Below, in pieces: positions 22,452-34,100 of a DNA stretch of 64,000 nucleotides (positions within the stretch are counted from its first letter, which is position 1; every line of letters starts with the position of its first letter). The notes below the pieces were generated by a model, which was given only the letters and a program-made list of their open reading frames with translations, was not told the origin of the DNA and made no database searches. A program made the translations under genes and the position numbers. Origin of the DNA: Ananas comosus (taxonomy: Eukaryota; Streptophyta; Magnoliopsida; Poales; Bromeliaceae); the NCBI RefSeq assembly GCF_001540865.1, contig NC_033625.1:12010640-12074639 (forward strand), written 5' to 3'.

Positions 22452-23796
22452 AAAAGGGGATGTCTCTTTAGACTTTCACTTGATTGGGTCGAATTGTGTG
22501 TTATTGTGTAATTAATGTTGTTTAGTTCCAGATAACTGAGATGGCACAACATGTGCGACCTTTTTATTTATTTATTTTTCCTTTTTTGGTTCTTGCTGTT
22601 TTCTTTTCTGGCCAGTGAGCAGCTCAATTGCTATCCAATTAGCTTATTATTTTTATCCCTGACTACTTTCAAATATATTTTAGACCACAAATTGTTGAAA
22701 CAATGACCAATTTCATAACCAAGAATCAAATAATTTTCTGAAGAATATTGACAGTAATTGCATGCATGGATACTTGTTTTGGCAATAGATTGAGAAAGTA
22801 TTTAAAGGCCATAAAGAATTTTGAGGAAACTCGATCACCAAACTCCGCCACACTTCGAACATGTTGTCCACACCACAAATTAAGTTATTTTTCCAAGAAG
22901 AGCGATAATAAAGGCTTTAAGAAGACCCTTGTCGCATAGTCAGTGGCAGCCATATTTTACTAAATCAACTTGGTGGACAAGAACAATCCGCGTCTGCGGC
23001 ACTTCCGGAGAATTTAATTTTTTTTTAAAAAAACGCAACTACAACAACAATAACAAAATAAAAGCGCGGAAAGCATGGTAGTTAAAGAACGACTGTGTCT
23101 GCTGCACATCGGGAGATTTACAATTAAAAAAAAAGAAGAAGCAACAACAACTACAATAAAAAAAATAAACGTGCAGAAAGCATTAGCATCTTGGAACTAG
23201 AGTTTCAAGTTTATTAAATTATGGAGCCTTTAAGAGGCATACAGCTTTTTATAAACATATCAAATAACCGATATATGTTTTTATAAAATTTAACTTTTCA
23301 TATTTATTTCTGTAAAAATTTTAATATTTTCAAATATACTTTTGCTATTAGGATCTGTTAGAAAAATGTAGTTAATCTTAGGTAAAGTACTTAATTCTGA
23401 TTAGTGAATGAGATAAATTGACCTTTTTAACCCTCCTATATTATTTGTTATGGTAGAAAAAAAAATAATAGTTGGAGATTTTTCAAAGCACATTTCTGTA
23501 TAATTCTAATAGTTGGGGCTTTTAGAGAGACATATTTGTAATGATAAAAATATTATTTTATTTACTTTCTGTCAAAAATATAAACAGTGCCCTAACGCTA
23601 ATAAATAAAGGGGTAGATATAGATATTACTAACTTTATAAAAATAACATTAAAAATTTAAACTTTATTGGGGTAAACATTAATTTTGCTATCGATTTTTA
23701 TATGGAGCTGTACGAAGTTAACCATATATTATTATACCGTACTTATATTATTTTTATTTATATATATTATACTATTTATTTTTAAAAAAATACTAT
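22452..23796. other. AT-rich sequence, no gene seen
   Basis: Begins as continuation of family A internal sequence (to about 22530) and then becomes very A/T-rich with poly-A/poly-T tracts. No supported frame. Confidence 0.35.
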
Positions 23797-23801
23797 TGTA
23801 G

Positions 23802-23834
<33 letters not shown>

Positions 23835-24480
23835 ATATATATATATATAATATATAATATATAATAGTAGATGCTGTGCTCTCGGAGCACGGAGGTCTCC
23901 GTGCTCCTAAGCCGTTTTCGATGATGGAATTTTCGAATCGACGATCCGCTCCGTTACGACTTGATCTAGCGTATTTGAAGTTTCTGAAAATAATTTTTGC
24001 GAATTTTTCGATATCATTTACTTAGCAATCGAAAGAATTCAAATCAATAATTTTAAACGCTGAAAATAAAAATCCTATAAAACTGGTGATATTAGCACTA
24101 AAATTTTCGATCAGAGAATATTGATATTGTGTAGATAGTAAAAAAATTTGTATCAAAATTTCATCTGATTTGAATACTTCTGTACCGTTAAACTGAAAAC
24201 GGCAGATATCTAACCATAAAAAATTATTGATTTGAATCCTTTCGATCACTAGGTAAATGATATAAAAAAATCGCAAAATTATTTTCTAGAAAACTTCAAT
24301 ATCCTAGATCGTTAACGGAACCGATCGTTGATTCGAAATTTCATTCATCGAAAATGGCTCAGGAGCAGCGGAGGCCTCCGTGCTCCTCAGAGCAAGCAGC
24401 CCTGCTATATAATATATATTATATAATATATATATATATTATATATATTATATATATTATATAATATACATATATATATA
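23797..24480. repeat. TA-rich microsatellite flanking a foldback MITE
   Basis: Imperfect (TA)n runs lie at about 23800-23865 and 24410-24482 on both sides of the foldback element at 23869-24409, which probably inserted into this TA tract. Confidence 0.8.
23869..24409. mobile_element. Foldback MITE, GAGCAGG family, copy 1
   Basis: Most of the ~540 bp is an imperfect inverted repeat. The left arm GTGCTCTCGGAGCACGGAGG...CCGTTTTCGATGATGGAA mirrors the right arm ...GAAAATGGCTCAGGAGCAGC..AGCAGCCCTGCT. It is homologous to copy 2 at 24676-25220 but has lost the leftmost bases. No coding capacity. Its transcript would fold into a long hairpin. Confidence 0.75.
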
Positions 24481-24675
24481 TTATCAATCTCTACGTTGTA
24501 ATTTAAATTTATTTTTATTTTTGTGTTGTAACAGTTCTTTAGTCACAGATATCAGTAACTTTTTTTTTCTCACTAATTTCTACATTGTTGTTAACAATTC
24601 TATTATTTTTAAACTAAGTATAACAGTTTTATTAAGAGATACTAGTTAAATAGTAAAGTGAATGTTCGATACTAG

Positions 24676-25220
24676 GAGCAGGCTGCTCTGTGCTCTCAGG
24701 AGCCACGGAGGCCTCCGTGCTCCTGAACCGTTTTCGATGATAGAATTTTTGAATTGAGATCGGCTCCGTTAAGACTTGATCTACGCATTTGAAGTTTCTA
24801 GAAAATAATTTTTGCGATTTTTCGATATCATTTACCTAGTGATCGTAAAGGATTCAAAATCCATATTTTTAATGGTTGATATCTGCCGTTTTCAAGTTTA
24901 ACGGTGTAAAGTATTCAAATCAGTAGAATTTTGATAGAAAATTCTTTTATACTATCTCACAACAAGATCTATATTTCTGATCGAAAATTTTAGTGCTTAT
25001 TCACCACTTTTTAGATATGAAATTTTTATTTTCAGCCGTTAAAAATTATTGATTTGAATCCTTTCGATTGCTAGTTAAATGATATCGAAAAATCGGCAAA
25101 AATTATTTTCTAGAAACTTTAAATACACTAGATTAAGTTTAAGCAGCCGATCGTCGATTCGAAAGACGCTCAGGAGCAACGGAGGCCTCTGTGCTCCTGA
25201 GAGCACAGCAGCCCTGCTCT
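24676..25220. mobile_element. Foldback MITE, GAGCAGG family, copy 2, with 9-bp TSD
   Basis: Ends are GAGCAGGCTGCTCTGTGCTC and, in inverse, AGAGCAGGGCTGCTGTGCTC. A perfect 9-bp TSD, CGATACTAG (24667-24675 and 25221-25229), flanks it. The interior is an extended imperfect palindrome (GTTTTCGATGATAGAATTTT on the left mirrored on the right). A 9-bp TSD with long TIRs fits a Mutator-derived MITE (family knowledge). Non-coding. Confidence 0.85.
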
Positions 25221-25229
25221 CGATACTAG

Positions 25230-26000
25230 ACTCATTATTGGAAACTTCTATCAGTTATTTTAAAATTTTTTATTATTATTTATTTTTACGTGCAAAATGA
25301 GTTGAATATGTGTTATATCATTTTAACGATTATAATTTAATAAATGTTTTATGAAATTATATATTTTATTCCTTGCGGCCGCGCAGGATAGAAGAGAAAA
25401 GATAGTTGAATTGTTTTCTTGAAAAAAAAAAAAGCGTTAGTGATAGAATTTTTGCAAGAAAAGAATGAAGCAGGTAGCTTTGCTATCTTTTTCTTCAAAA
25501 CAGGAAAAAAAAAAAATTTATAGCATATATAATTAAACTAGTGCTGGAAAATACTTTTGCCTGCATCTATTGTACCCTTAGCTATTATATATACACCACA
25601 ATCAATATCTAGTTCCTACTTTAAAAATAAAAATCTAAGCTATAACATATATGATCTATAATATTTAAAGATATGTATATGAAGGTAATAAGTTTGGAAA
25701 ATCTTTATTTAGATGTTAAGTACGTAGTTTCAAGAATTTGCAGTTCCATATATAAAAGTTCATTATCCAAAATTTTATAATTTTTTGTATATAATATTTT
25801 TAATATCATATGATACAACTAATAAATTAGGTTCAAAATTTGCTTGTGATATGTGTAGCGAATGCAATCTACTTACAACAAGGAGCAGTATTAATATATT
25901 TTCGATTCAAAACGTGTTGATGTCCTATTTTTTAAAGAAAATGCTGAGCTATCTTATCCGAATTTTATCGTATTCTGTGTGTTACATCTATGTCCATGTA
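25230..26000. other. Upstream flank of the receptor-kinase gene
   Basis: AT-rich with poly-A tracts and no gene. It presumably contains the distal promoter of the gene starting at 26078; no further element could be supported. Confidence 0.4.
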
Positions 26001-26023
26001 ATATATATAGCCAATAGTTGACT
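26001..26023 (+). promoter_or_regulatory. Candidate TATA box and W-box upstream of the receptor kinase
   Basis: ATATATATA (26001-26009) lies about 70 bp upstream of the ATG at 26078, a plausible TATA position for a short 5' UTR. TTGACT (26018-26023) matches the W-box core bound by WRKY factors. Both motifs are short and common in AT-rich DNA, so they are candidates only. Confidence 0.25.
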
Positions 26024-26077
26024 AATTTAGTTGGAACAAGCATCTATCTTCTGAGGCCTCTGCATCACAGATTTGCA

Positions 26078-28276
26078 ATGCCTCCTAGGCTAGTTGCTGT
26101 TCTCCTAGCTCTCTTTCTCCTTGCTGCAGGGAGGAACATAATTGTCTCAGGAAGTGAGGATGATGACGATTTCTTCAAGAAATGCCCGGCTTCGCGGTGC
26201 GCGGAAGGCGGCCTGGATATCAGATTTCCGTACAGGCTCGACTCGAGCCCTTCGTTCTGCGGCGCTCCTGGAATGGAGCTCTCGTGCTCGGGCAACGACA
26301 CCGTCCTAGCGTTCCCGCATGCAGGATCTTTCATTGTGACTACGATCGACTACTGTTACGGTGAGATCACGATCAAGCTGGGAGGTTCGTGTTTACATGG
26401 CTTGACGGGAAACCTGGGATTCGGCAATCTAACCGCTTCGGTGTATGAACCATTGGAGAGTTACAACATCAGCTTGCTAGGCTGCCCAAGAAAATGGACA
26501 CCTGCAGACGAAGACTATGTACTTATCGCAGGCCCTATCTCTTGCCTTAGCACTGCATCGCAACTTGTTTATGTGGTGTTTGCCTATGATGATTTTCGCG
26601 CTCTTCCTTCGGATTGTCGGGTGATCGCAGACAATCTTACAATTTCCTTTCGGCGTATGACCAAATCCAATTATGATTGGCCCACCTTCAAGGAATGGGC
26701 GGCCGCCTTAAAGGAAAGGGTGGCCGATCTCATAACGTGTGGCGAGGTGACTCTAAGGTGGTCTGTTCCTCAAATAACCGATACATGCATTCAATGCGAA
26801 AAGGCGAAAAAGTACTGCAGATTTAGCTCGGTGACCAACCAAGCATTCTGCCCGCACGGTAACATTCCGATTCACCGTTACCGTATTTTGAATCCAATTG
26901 CTGTCACTTGACTCCTTATTCTACTTCATTTCACAGGTCCAAATATCACGCTATTCGCAGGTGCATATCTTATTGAAATTTTTGTTCCGGCAAAAGATCT
27001 TCCACTTTATCTCAAAGTTTTCATCAATGCCAAGTAGGCTACTTGAACGGACCAAAAACTGCTCGATCATATATATAAATAAGCATATCTGCATAAAATG
27101 AGTTACAAATTAAGTTCTTTTTTATAATTCACATATATTTCCGCATCATTAATTGATTGTGATTTATGAATTCTCTCCACAGCAACATCTTCCGCCGCAT
27201 TTATTATACTTTTGTTGCTGGTTGTTATCTTAGTCTTCTTCTATAGACGATCCAAAAAGGAAAAGGAAATACGTTTGAAGGTGGAGAAATTCCTCGCGTC
27301 GTACAACACCATAAAACCGACTCGGTACACCTTCTCGGAGCTTAAGAAGATTACTAAAAGATTCAAGGATAAACTGGGCCAAGGTGGCTTCGGGAGCGTC
27401 TACAAGGGCGAGTTAGCAAATGGAATTCCTGTTGCGGTAAAGATGCTCGCGAGATCTACGGGAGACGGTCGAGAGTTCACCAACGAAGTCGCGACAATCG
27501 GACGAATTCACCATTTCAATGTCGTTCGCTTGTTGGGATTTTGCTCGGAAGGAACCACACGGGCACTTATTTATGAGTTCATGCCAAATGAATCACTAGA
27601 GAAGTACATTTTCTCTAAAAGTCGGAATACCCTTCATGAGCCACTAAAAATGGAGAAATTGTTAGAGATCGCAACAGGAATTGCTCGGGGGATCGAGTAT
27701 CTGCATCAAGGATGCAATCAACGCATTCTGCACTTTGACATCAAGCCTCACAACATTTTATTGGATCGCAATTTCAACCCCAAGATATCCGACTTCGGTC
27801 TCGCGAAATTGTGCTCGAGAGATCAAAGCATTGTTACGATGACCGCGGCAAGGGGCACAATAGGCTATATCGCGCCGGAGATGTATTCGAGAAACTTCGG
27901 AGCCGTGTCTTACAAATCGGATGTCTACAGTTTTGGAATGTTGGTGATGGGAATGGTTGGCGGTAGGAGGAATGTCGATCCGCAAATTGAGAACCAAAGC
28001 GAGTTTTATTTTCCGGAGTGGATTTATGATCAACTAGTGAATGGGCAAGACATTGGGCCGGCGATAGAGATAGCAAATACAAGCGAAATAGAAATTGTGA
28101 AAAAACTCGCAATTGTAGCATTGTGGTGCATACAATGGGATCCGAGGGATCGGCCGTCGATGACGAGAGTTGTGCAGATGCTGATCGGCGATTCGCAAAA
28201 TTTGCAAATGCCACCGAAACCATTTGTGTCCTCACCAGGCCAAGATGTAATAATCGCAGCTCCAAATGAAGAATAG
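26078..28276 (+). CDS. LRK10-like receptor protein kinase, three exons
   Basis: This is a membrane receptor Ser/Thr kinase thought to sense cell-wall or extracellular signals. Exons 26078-26858, 26937-26960 (24 nt) and 27183-28276 join in frame to 632 residues; introns (78 and 222 bp) are GT-AG. The ATG at 26078 is chosen because a signal peptide follows (MPPRLVAVLLALFLLAAG). Residues about 36-100 are a galacturonan-binding (GUB_WAK) domain (CPASRCAEGG..IRFPYRL), and a Cys-rich WAK-associated region runs to about 260. A transmembrane helix lies at about 272-290 (FIILLLLVVILVFF). Kinase motifs: GQGGFG (334-339), VAVK (K355), HFDIKPHN (D454), DFG (D472), then APE. HFD replaces HRD, so it is non-RD, as usual in this family. 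It appears intact and functional. The ligand is unknown. Confidence 0.93.
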
Positions 28277-28550
28277 GAGCATTGTCCGGTCCCTAGCTAC
28301 CTTTTGAACATCACGTATTAATTCGAGTTCGTAGTTATTTTGTAACTAATTATCCTTGTTTTATTTTCCTTTCTACAAACAAAGTTCGAACCTGGGTCAT
28401 AGTGCTCAGGTGAAGGGTATCTGTGATCAATTATCTTTAGGAATTGTGGTGGTTCAATCTGAGTTTTGCTTTGGGCTTCTCTATTTGCTTGAACTGTACT
28501 CAAGTTTATGAGACCTGTTGTTACGGTTATATTATAATGTATTAACTTTA
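28277..28550. other. 3' flank of the receptor kinase
   Basis: Probable 3' UTR and downstream DNA. A GTTCGAACCTGGGTC motif at about 28384-28398 (inverse of a tRNA B box) could be a SINE remnant, but no head, tail or TSD was found. Confidence 0.35.
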
Positions 28551-28728
28551 AGGTTCGTTTGGTTCGAAAATAAGCAAAAAGTGGGTATTCCGGTGATAGG
28601 TATAAATTGAGGTATAAGCGGGAATTAGATGAATTTTGCGTTTGGATGAAAATTGAGTACTATTCCTGAGAATAAGAAAAATAGCGTTTGGTTAGGTAAG
28701 ATAGGATAAGAAATAACTTTAATTCTAA
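28551..28728. mobile_element. Partial Tourist-like MITE
   Basis: Starts after TAA with GGTTCGTTTGGTTCGAAAAT, the style of PIF/Harbinger MITE termini with TAA target duplication. A second 'agcgtttggttag' motif occurs near 28683. The right terminus is not found before the TRIM starts at 28729. Confidence 0.4.
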
Positions 28729-28881
28729 TGTCACACCCCAATAATCCCACATCGAATATGAATAGAGATGTGATTGGATATATAAGAGACTTAGACATTA
28801 GTAATAATAACTGGGTTTAAGCATTTTGGGCTAGTGTTTGAACCCAACGAGTTATTATTGCTAGTGGGCTGGGTCGTTACA
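28729..28881 (+). repeat. TRIM 5' LTR (second copy)
   Basis: 153 bp, the same length as both LTRs of the complete TRIM; contains TATATAAG at 28779-28786. Confidence 0.9.
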
Positions 28882-28937
28882 TTTGGTATCAGAGTCAGTT
28901 TACTAGACGAATATAAAATTAACAGATACACAAAAAT

Positions 28938-31112
28938 ATGTCTTCTTCCTCCCTTCGTGCCCGTCCTCTTCACCCTGTCTCCCCCTACCCTCCCCATTCA
29001 CACGCTCCCACATGGGCCCCTCGTCCTGTTGGCGAGTCACGTGTTCGCCAGGGGGTTTCTTTCAAGGACGCCACTTTGGCTCATTGCCCCTACCCTGGTC
29101 CCCCCTTTCCCCCCCTTCGCATCCAGCGCCCCTCCTTGTCTCTTCCCCTTCATCCCCCCAAATTTTTGCTGAACCCTTCTCTCAAGGGACGCTGTTTCAG
29201 ATGTTTCGAGCGGGGCCATCGCGCCGCTCTCTGCAGGGAGCCTAGGCGCTGCCTCCTCTGCATGAAGATTGGCCACCCTGCTTCCCGTTGCAGGTTCCTG
29301 CCTGGCTCCTCGCGTGGACCCATGGATCCGGGCCCTTCCTCTCGCCGGTTCGCCGCGTTGCCCCCCTCCGCCCCCGCCCCGGGACCTTCCTCTGGGCGAC
29401 CAAGCTTCTTGCCTGCTTTTCTCCCTCCCCGTCCCCCCCCTCCTGGACTTCCTTCCCTTTCGGCTTGTGTGGCTAGGGCGGAAGTTCTAGGCCCGTCCGG
29501 GGTAGCTGTGGAAGCTTTTCCTGATGCCAAAGACGCCCTTTCTCGGGGGCTCGCTGCTAGGTATGGGAGGACAAGCAGAGAGTTCTTGGTTGCAGATTTC
29601 GCCGCCCCTGCCCTGGCAGTCTTCTTCCCCAACTGGGTTTCCAGAGAGTCGGCCGTCAGCAGAAGCCCCCTCAGGTTTGATGGGTTTGTTTTTAAACTTT
29701 CAAATTGGGTCGAAGCCGCTGAGTTGGACAGGGGTCACCTTCGGTGCAAGGCCTGGATCCGCCTTCTCCACTGGCCAATCCTTTGCTGGAACGAGGAGGA
29801 CGTTAAGGCTGCCATCAGCGGTTTTGGCAAGCTTTGGCATGTCGATCGCCTGAGCGAAAGTCAAACCAACGTCTCTTTCTTCCGTGCCTTGGTGCGCTGC
29901 CCAGATGTCCACTCCATTCCGGAAGCTCTCCACTTAACGATCGAAGACAGACGTTTCCATATCCCGGTGGAAGTTGAGTCTTGGGAGGAGGCCAACCCCA
30001 TCTTTCTTGGAGAAGACTTGGATGCCCGGCTAGGCCTTGAGACTTCTGAGGCTCAAGATCGATTCATCCGGCAGACCGGCTTCTCTTCCATCCCCGCTCA
30101 AGGCTCTCTGGACTGGCCTCACATCTCCCGCGGGGATCCGCACCGTCACAGTTCTTCCGGGGGAGCGGCCCGGCCTACGGCTCCGGCAGCCGGGACCTCT
30201 TCATTTTCAAATCCTTCCTCACCGGCACTGTTACCCAGGCCTCCTCCTTCTGTACCGAGAACATCTTGTGCTGTTTTGGACAGGCCAGCCGATGGGACTG
30301 GTGACAAGGATGGGTCAGCTCGGCCAGCTGTTATGGAAGGGCCAGCTGTTTTTTCCCTCCCCGCGAGACTTGCTTCGGATACTGGAGCTGGGCCTTTTGC
30401 TTCCGGCCCCCCTCCCCTTGAGCCCAGCTCGCCACCTCCTGGGGGCCCTTCCGTTGCCGTGAGTAGGCCCCCGTCTCCCGGGAGCCCGAGCCCATCCTCT
30501 CTCGCCTGCTTATCCGCTCCACTTCTTGGTCCCCCTCCCTCTGCGTGCGGGCCGGCCCCTCCTGAGGGCCCCTCCCCCTCCGATTGCAGGCCGCCTACCC
30601 CCGTTCCTTCGGGCCCCGCACCTGGTGAAGCGGGATTGCCAGACTCGGACGGCTCATGTCTTTCACACAACCCCTCCCACTCCGGCGCCCCCTCTTTGGT
30701 TTCTAATAAGTTTGGCTCTTTCAGGCGAAGCTTGCGATTGGCATTGAAGAACATGGGTATCAACAAAAATTCACTTCAGCGTGCCCAGGATCTTATGTGC
30801 TCCAAACTCAAAACCATGAAGGCTTCTCACGTTGCCCATTCTTCTCCTGCCGCGAAGCCCGTGCCCCTTGCCCTCCCCTCAGTGGATCCCCCGCCGGCTC
30901 CACTCCTTGCTTCCTCGTCGGCGTCCGAAGGGGCTCCACCTCCTAGAGATCCGGCACTCCCTCTCACTGCTCCTAGAGATCCGGCACTCCCTCTCACTGC
31001 TCCTGAGATCCGGGAGATCCTCATCTCCTGTGGCTTCAATGAGCGGGTTGGGATTGCTGCTGATCGGGCTGATGGCGAGAGGGGTGCCTCTCAGGCTCAG
31101 GTTGACGCCTGA
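28938..31112 (+). CDS. LINE ORF1: zinc-knuckle RNA-binding protein
   Basis: The 724-residue protein probably coats the LINE RNA. The N-terminal 80 residues are Pro/Ser-rich. Two CCHC zinc knuckles follow: C86-x2-C89-x4-H94-x4-C99 and C105-x2-C108-x4-H113-x4-C118. Residues about 170-340 resemble the DUF4283-like region of plant retroelement proteins (FKLSNWVEAAELDRG...WIRLLHWPILCWNEEDVKAAI). The C-terminal half is low-complexity Pro/Ser/Gly. The knuckles lie before the DUF4283-like part, the reverse of the common plant L1 order. A 30-bp tandem duplication near 30947-31006 repeats RDPALPLTAP. The start is the first ATG, 27 bp from the LINE 5' junction. The frame is intact; ORF2 follows 40 bp later in another frame. 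Confidence 0.85.
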   Translation: MSSSSLRARPLHPVSPYPPHSHAPTWAPRPVGESRVRQGVSFKDATLAHCPYPGPPFPPLRIQRPSLSLPLHPPKFLLNPSLKGRCFRCFERGHRAALCREPRRCLLCMKIGHPASRCRFLPGSSRGPMDPGPSSRRFAALPPSAPAPGPSSGRPSFLPAFLPPRPPPPGLPSLSACVARAEVLGPSGVAVEAFPDAKDALSRGLAARYGRTSREFLVADFAAPALAVFFPNWVSRESAVSRSPLRFDGFVFKLSNWVEAAELDRGHLRCKAWIRLLHWPILCWNEEDVKAAISGFGKLWHVDRLSESQTNVSFFRALVRCPDVHSIPEALHLTIEDRRFHIPVEVESWEEANPIFLGEDLDARLGLETSEAQDRFIRQTGFSSIPAQGSLDWPHISRGDPHRHSSSGGAARPTAPAAGTSSFSNPSSPALLPRPPPSVPRTSCAVLDRPADGTGDKDGSARPAVMEGPAVFSLPARLASDTGAGPFASGPPPLEPSSPPPGGPSVAVSRPPSPGSPSPSSLACLSAPLLGPPPSACGPAPPEGPSPSDCRPPTPVPSGPAPGEAGLPDSDGSCLSHNPSHSGAPSLVSNKFGSFRRSLRLALKNMGINKNSLQRAQDLMCSKLKTMKASHVAHSSPAAKPVPLALPSVDPPPAPLLASSSASEGAPPPRDPALPLTAPRDPALPLTAPEIREILISCGFNERVGIAADRADGERGASQAQVDA
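30947..31006 (+). repeat. 30-bp tandem duplication in LINE ORF1
   Basis: A unit beginning AGAGATCCGGCACTCCCTCT occurs twice in tandem and keeps the frame, adding ten residues (RDPALPLTAP). Confidence 0.9.
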
Positions 31113-31152
31113 GGTCCTGCTGCCGCCCCTGGTTTTTGTGTCTCCACCTCCT

Positions 31153-34100
31153 ATGGCTAGAAACAGAGTTTTCCGCTTCCTCACTTGGAATGTTCGTGGT
31201 CTGAACGATCAGAATAAGTGTAGTGTTGTTAGATCTTTCATTCGCTTCAGTAAAGTCTCTGTTGTCTGTTTACAAGAAACTAAACTCTCCTCTACTTCCT
31301 TGGATAAATTTCGTTCGTTTTGTGGCTTTCATCTTCAAGAGTTTCGTACCTTGGATGCCGCCGGCACTCGAGGGGGCCTTCTGACGGCATGGAACAGCTA
31401 CCTTTTTGATTGTGCTCAACACTGGAATGGCTCTCATACACTTAATGTGCTCCTTCAGCGGAAGGCCGATGGAACCTTCTTCCTCATTACTAATGTTTAT
31501 GGGCCAACGGGCAACAGCCCCAAAACCCCCCTTTTCCTTGAGCTGAGGCATATTGCCAATTTTTCTCGAGGACTTTGGACAGCGCTGGGAGACTTCAATG
31601 TCCTTTTATCCTTGAATGACAAAAATGGGCTACCGTCGAACACCGCGGATATTCTGGCTTTTCGCGAGGCGATCTCTGACGCTGGGCTTCTCGACCTACC
31701 TATTTTGAATAAATCATTCACCTGGTCCAACGGCAGGAGGAATCCCACCCTCGAACGCCTTGATCGTGCTCTTATCTCTCAGGATTGGCTGCTGCGCTTC
31801 CCACGTTCCACCCTCAAGGCGCTCCCGCGACCCAGATCTGACCATACCCCTCTGGTACTCTCGGCTTGGACTTTTGTACCTACCCCGCGTATTTTCAGAT
31901 TTGAATCTTGCTGGCTCCACGCCTCTACATTGTCCAGCGTTGTGGCCACTGCCTGGAATGCGGCTCCGGCTGGAGAAGACTCGGCCAGCACCTTCTGCTC
32001 CAAACTTGATAGAGTGCGAAGAGACCTTCAGCTCTGGAGCAGGGACTTCTCCTCTTCTTTCAAGCGCCAAACCTCCTCCTGTCTGCAGTGGCTCCATTGG
32101 CTCGACGCTGCTGAGGAAAGGAGAGTGCTCTCGATCCCAGAATGTCGACTCCGTCCCAAGATTAAAATCAGGTACGAGGAGCTTTGCCTTATTGAGGAAA
32201 CCAAATGGAAGCAAAGATCGAGAATTCATTGGCTTCGCGAGGGCGATGCCAATACTAAGTTCTTCCATCTCAGCGCCAGTCGTCGGAAAAGCAGGAATGC
32301 AATCTCGCAACTTTCGGACGGTACCACCGCTCTCTCCTCTCATGATGCTATTGCGAACCATTTGTTTTCCTATTATCTAAATCTGATAGGTTCGGCGCAC
32401 CGGTCCAGCTCCTCTATTAATTTTTCTCTTCTCTTTGATGACACCCCGGTTGATCTGTCTTCTCTCCACGCTCCTTTCTCGGAGGATGAGGTGAGGTCGG
32501 CAGTCTTCGCTTGTGCACCTGACAAGGCCCCGGGACCCGACGGCTTTCCTTTGCTTTTCTACCACCGCTTTTGGGCCTTGTTGAAGTCAGACGTCATGAA
32601 AATCTTCGAATCTCTCTTTGCTGGTTCTCTGGACGCTGGTGGGATTAATTCCAGCTGGATCTGCCCCATTCCTAAGAAACCCACTATTCTGGTGGCACGA
32701 GATCTCCGTCCTATTAGCCTTGTTCATAGCATGGCAAAAATTCTCTCCAAAGTTTTGGCGACCAGACTGCAATCTGTTTTGCATCTTCTGATCAACCCCT
32801 TTCAAACGGCATTCATCCGGGGACGCCACATCCTTGACAACTTCTACTGCGCACACTTCCTCATTCATCATCTCCATGCTTCTAAAAAGCAAGCGGCACT
32901 ATTCAAGATTGACTTCGATCGAGCTTTTGATCACATCAACTGGGCTTTTCTACTCGACCTACTTATTGCCAGAGGCTTCAGCAGTAGGTGGACGGGATGG
33001 ATCTCTGCTCTGCTCAGCTCATCCTCCTCTGCTGTTCTCTTAAACGGAGTCCCAGGTTCTTCTTTTCAATGCAGGAGAGGGCTCCGGCAGGGTGACCCGT
33101 TGTCGCCGCTTCTCTTTGACCTCTGTGTTGATGTGCTTTTCAGACTTTTCGACAAAGCAGTCCTTTCGGGGAATCTTCCGGGGGTAGGAATTGGAGATGT
33201 TACAATTCACTCTCTTTACTTTGCTGACGACGCACTCTTATTTTTCGATGGTTCTGTAAGATCGGCGGTGGTCATCAAGTGCATTCTTGAGGCGTTCTCT
33301 GCCAATTCGGGCCTCAAGATTAACTTCCACAAAAGCTCCTTGACCCCTATCAACCTTCCCGTAGACCGAGCTTCTGCTCTCGCCTCCTGCTTCAACTGTC
33401 CTATCCAAGCTTTTCCTTTGCAGTACCTGGGGCTCCCACTATCTCCTACGCCTCCTCGTCGAATGGATTATGTTCCTCTCATCGAAAAGGTTGACAATCG
33501 TTTGGCTGGTTGGAAATGCTCCACCCTTTCTAGAGGAGGCCGTCTTATTCTACTCAACTCGGTCCTATCTTCTATGCCTACTTATTTTTGCTCCGCGTTT
33601 GCGCTCCCCGCTTGGGTTGTCACAAAGTTAGAAAGGACCCGCCAAAGCTTTTTCTGGAAAGGAAAGACCTCTACTAGTGGTTTTCACTGTTTGCTGAGTT
33701 GGGGTAGAGTCTGTCGCTCCAAAAAAACTGGGGGGGTCGGGATCAGAAGCATCCGAGCGACGAACTCGGCCTTACTGATGAGGGGTCTGTGGAAGTTTCT
33801 TACATCAATCAATCTTCCCTGGACTCAGCTACTAAAGCTGAAACACTATAAAAGGAGACCGGTTGCGGCATTGACCTCCGTCCCTTACTCCTGCAGCCCT
33901 ATTTGGAGATATATGCTTAGCCAATCTGCCCCTTTCCTTTCTTCGCTCGACGTCGTTATCGGCGACGGAAAGGCGACCCCCTTTTGGAAAGTGCGATGGT
34001 GCGGGGACATCTCTCTACAATATCGTTTTCCGACTCTTTTTGCGGCTGCACCTAACACCAACATCTCCGTCAGTTCCTGGATCCTCCGATTCGCCAACCA

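Noticed and set aside
26018..26077. Twenty extra in-frame codons upstream of the receptor-kinase ATG
   Set aside because: The putative start at 26018 is TTG, not ATG, and the signal peptide begins at the ATG 26078.
28384..28400. tRNA B-box-like GTTCGAACCTGGGTC downstream of the receptor kinase
   Set aside because: No A-box, A-rich tail or TSD could be found, so a SINE or tRNA call is not supported.
30832..31152. Longer N-terminus of LINE ORF2 starting at 30832
   Set aside because: The upstream frame overlaps ORF1 and encodes low-complexity Pro/Leu-rich sequence. The endonuclease domain begins at the ATG 31153.
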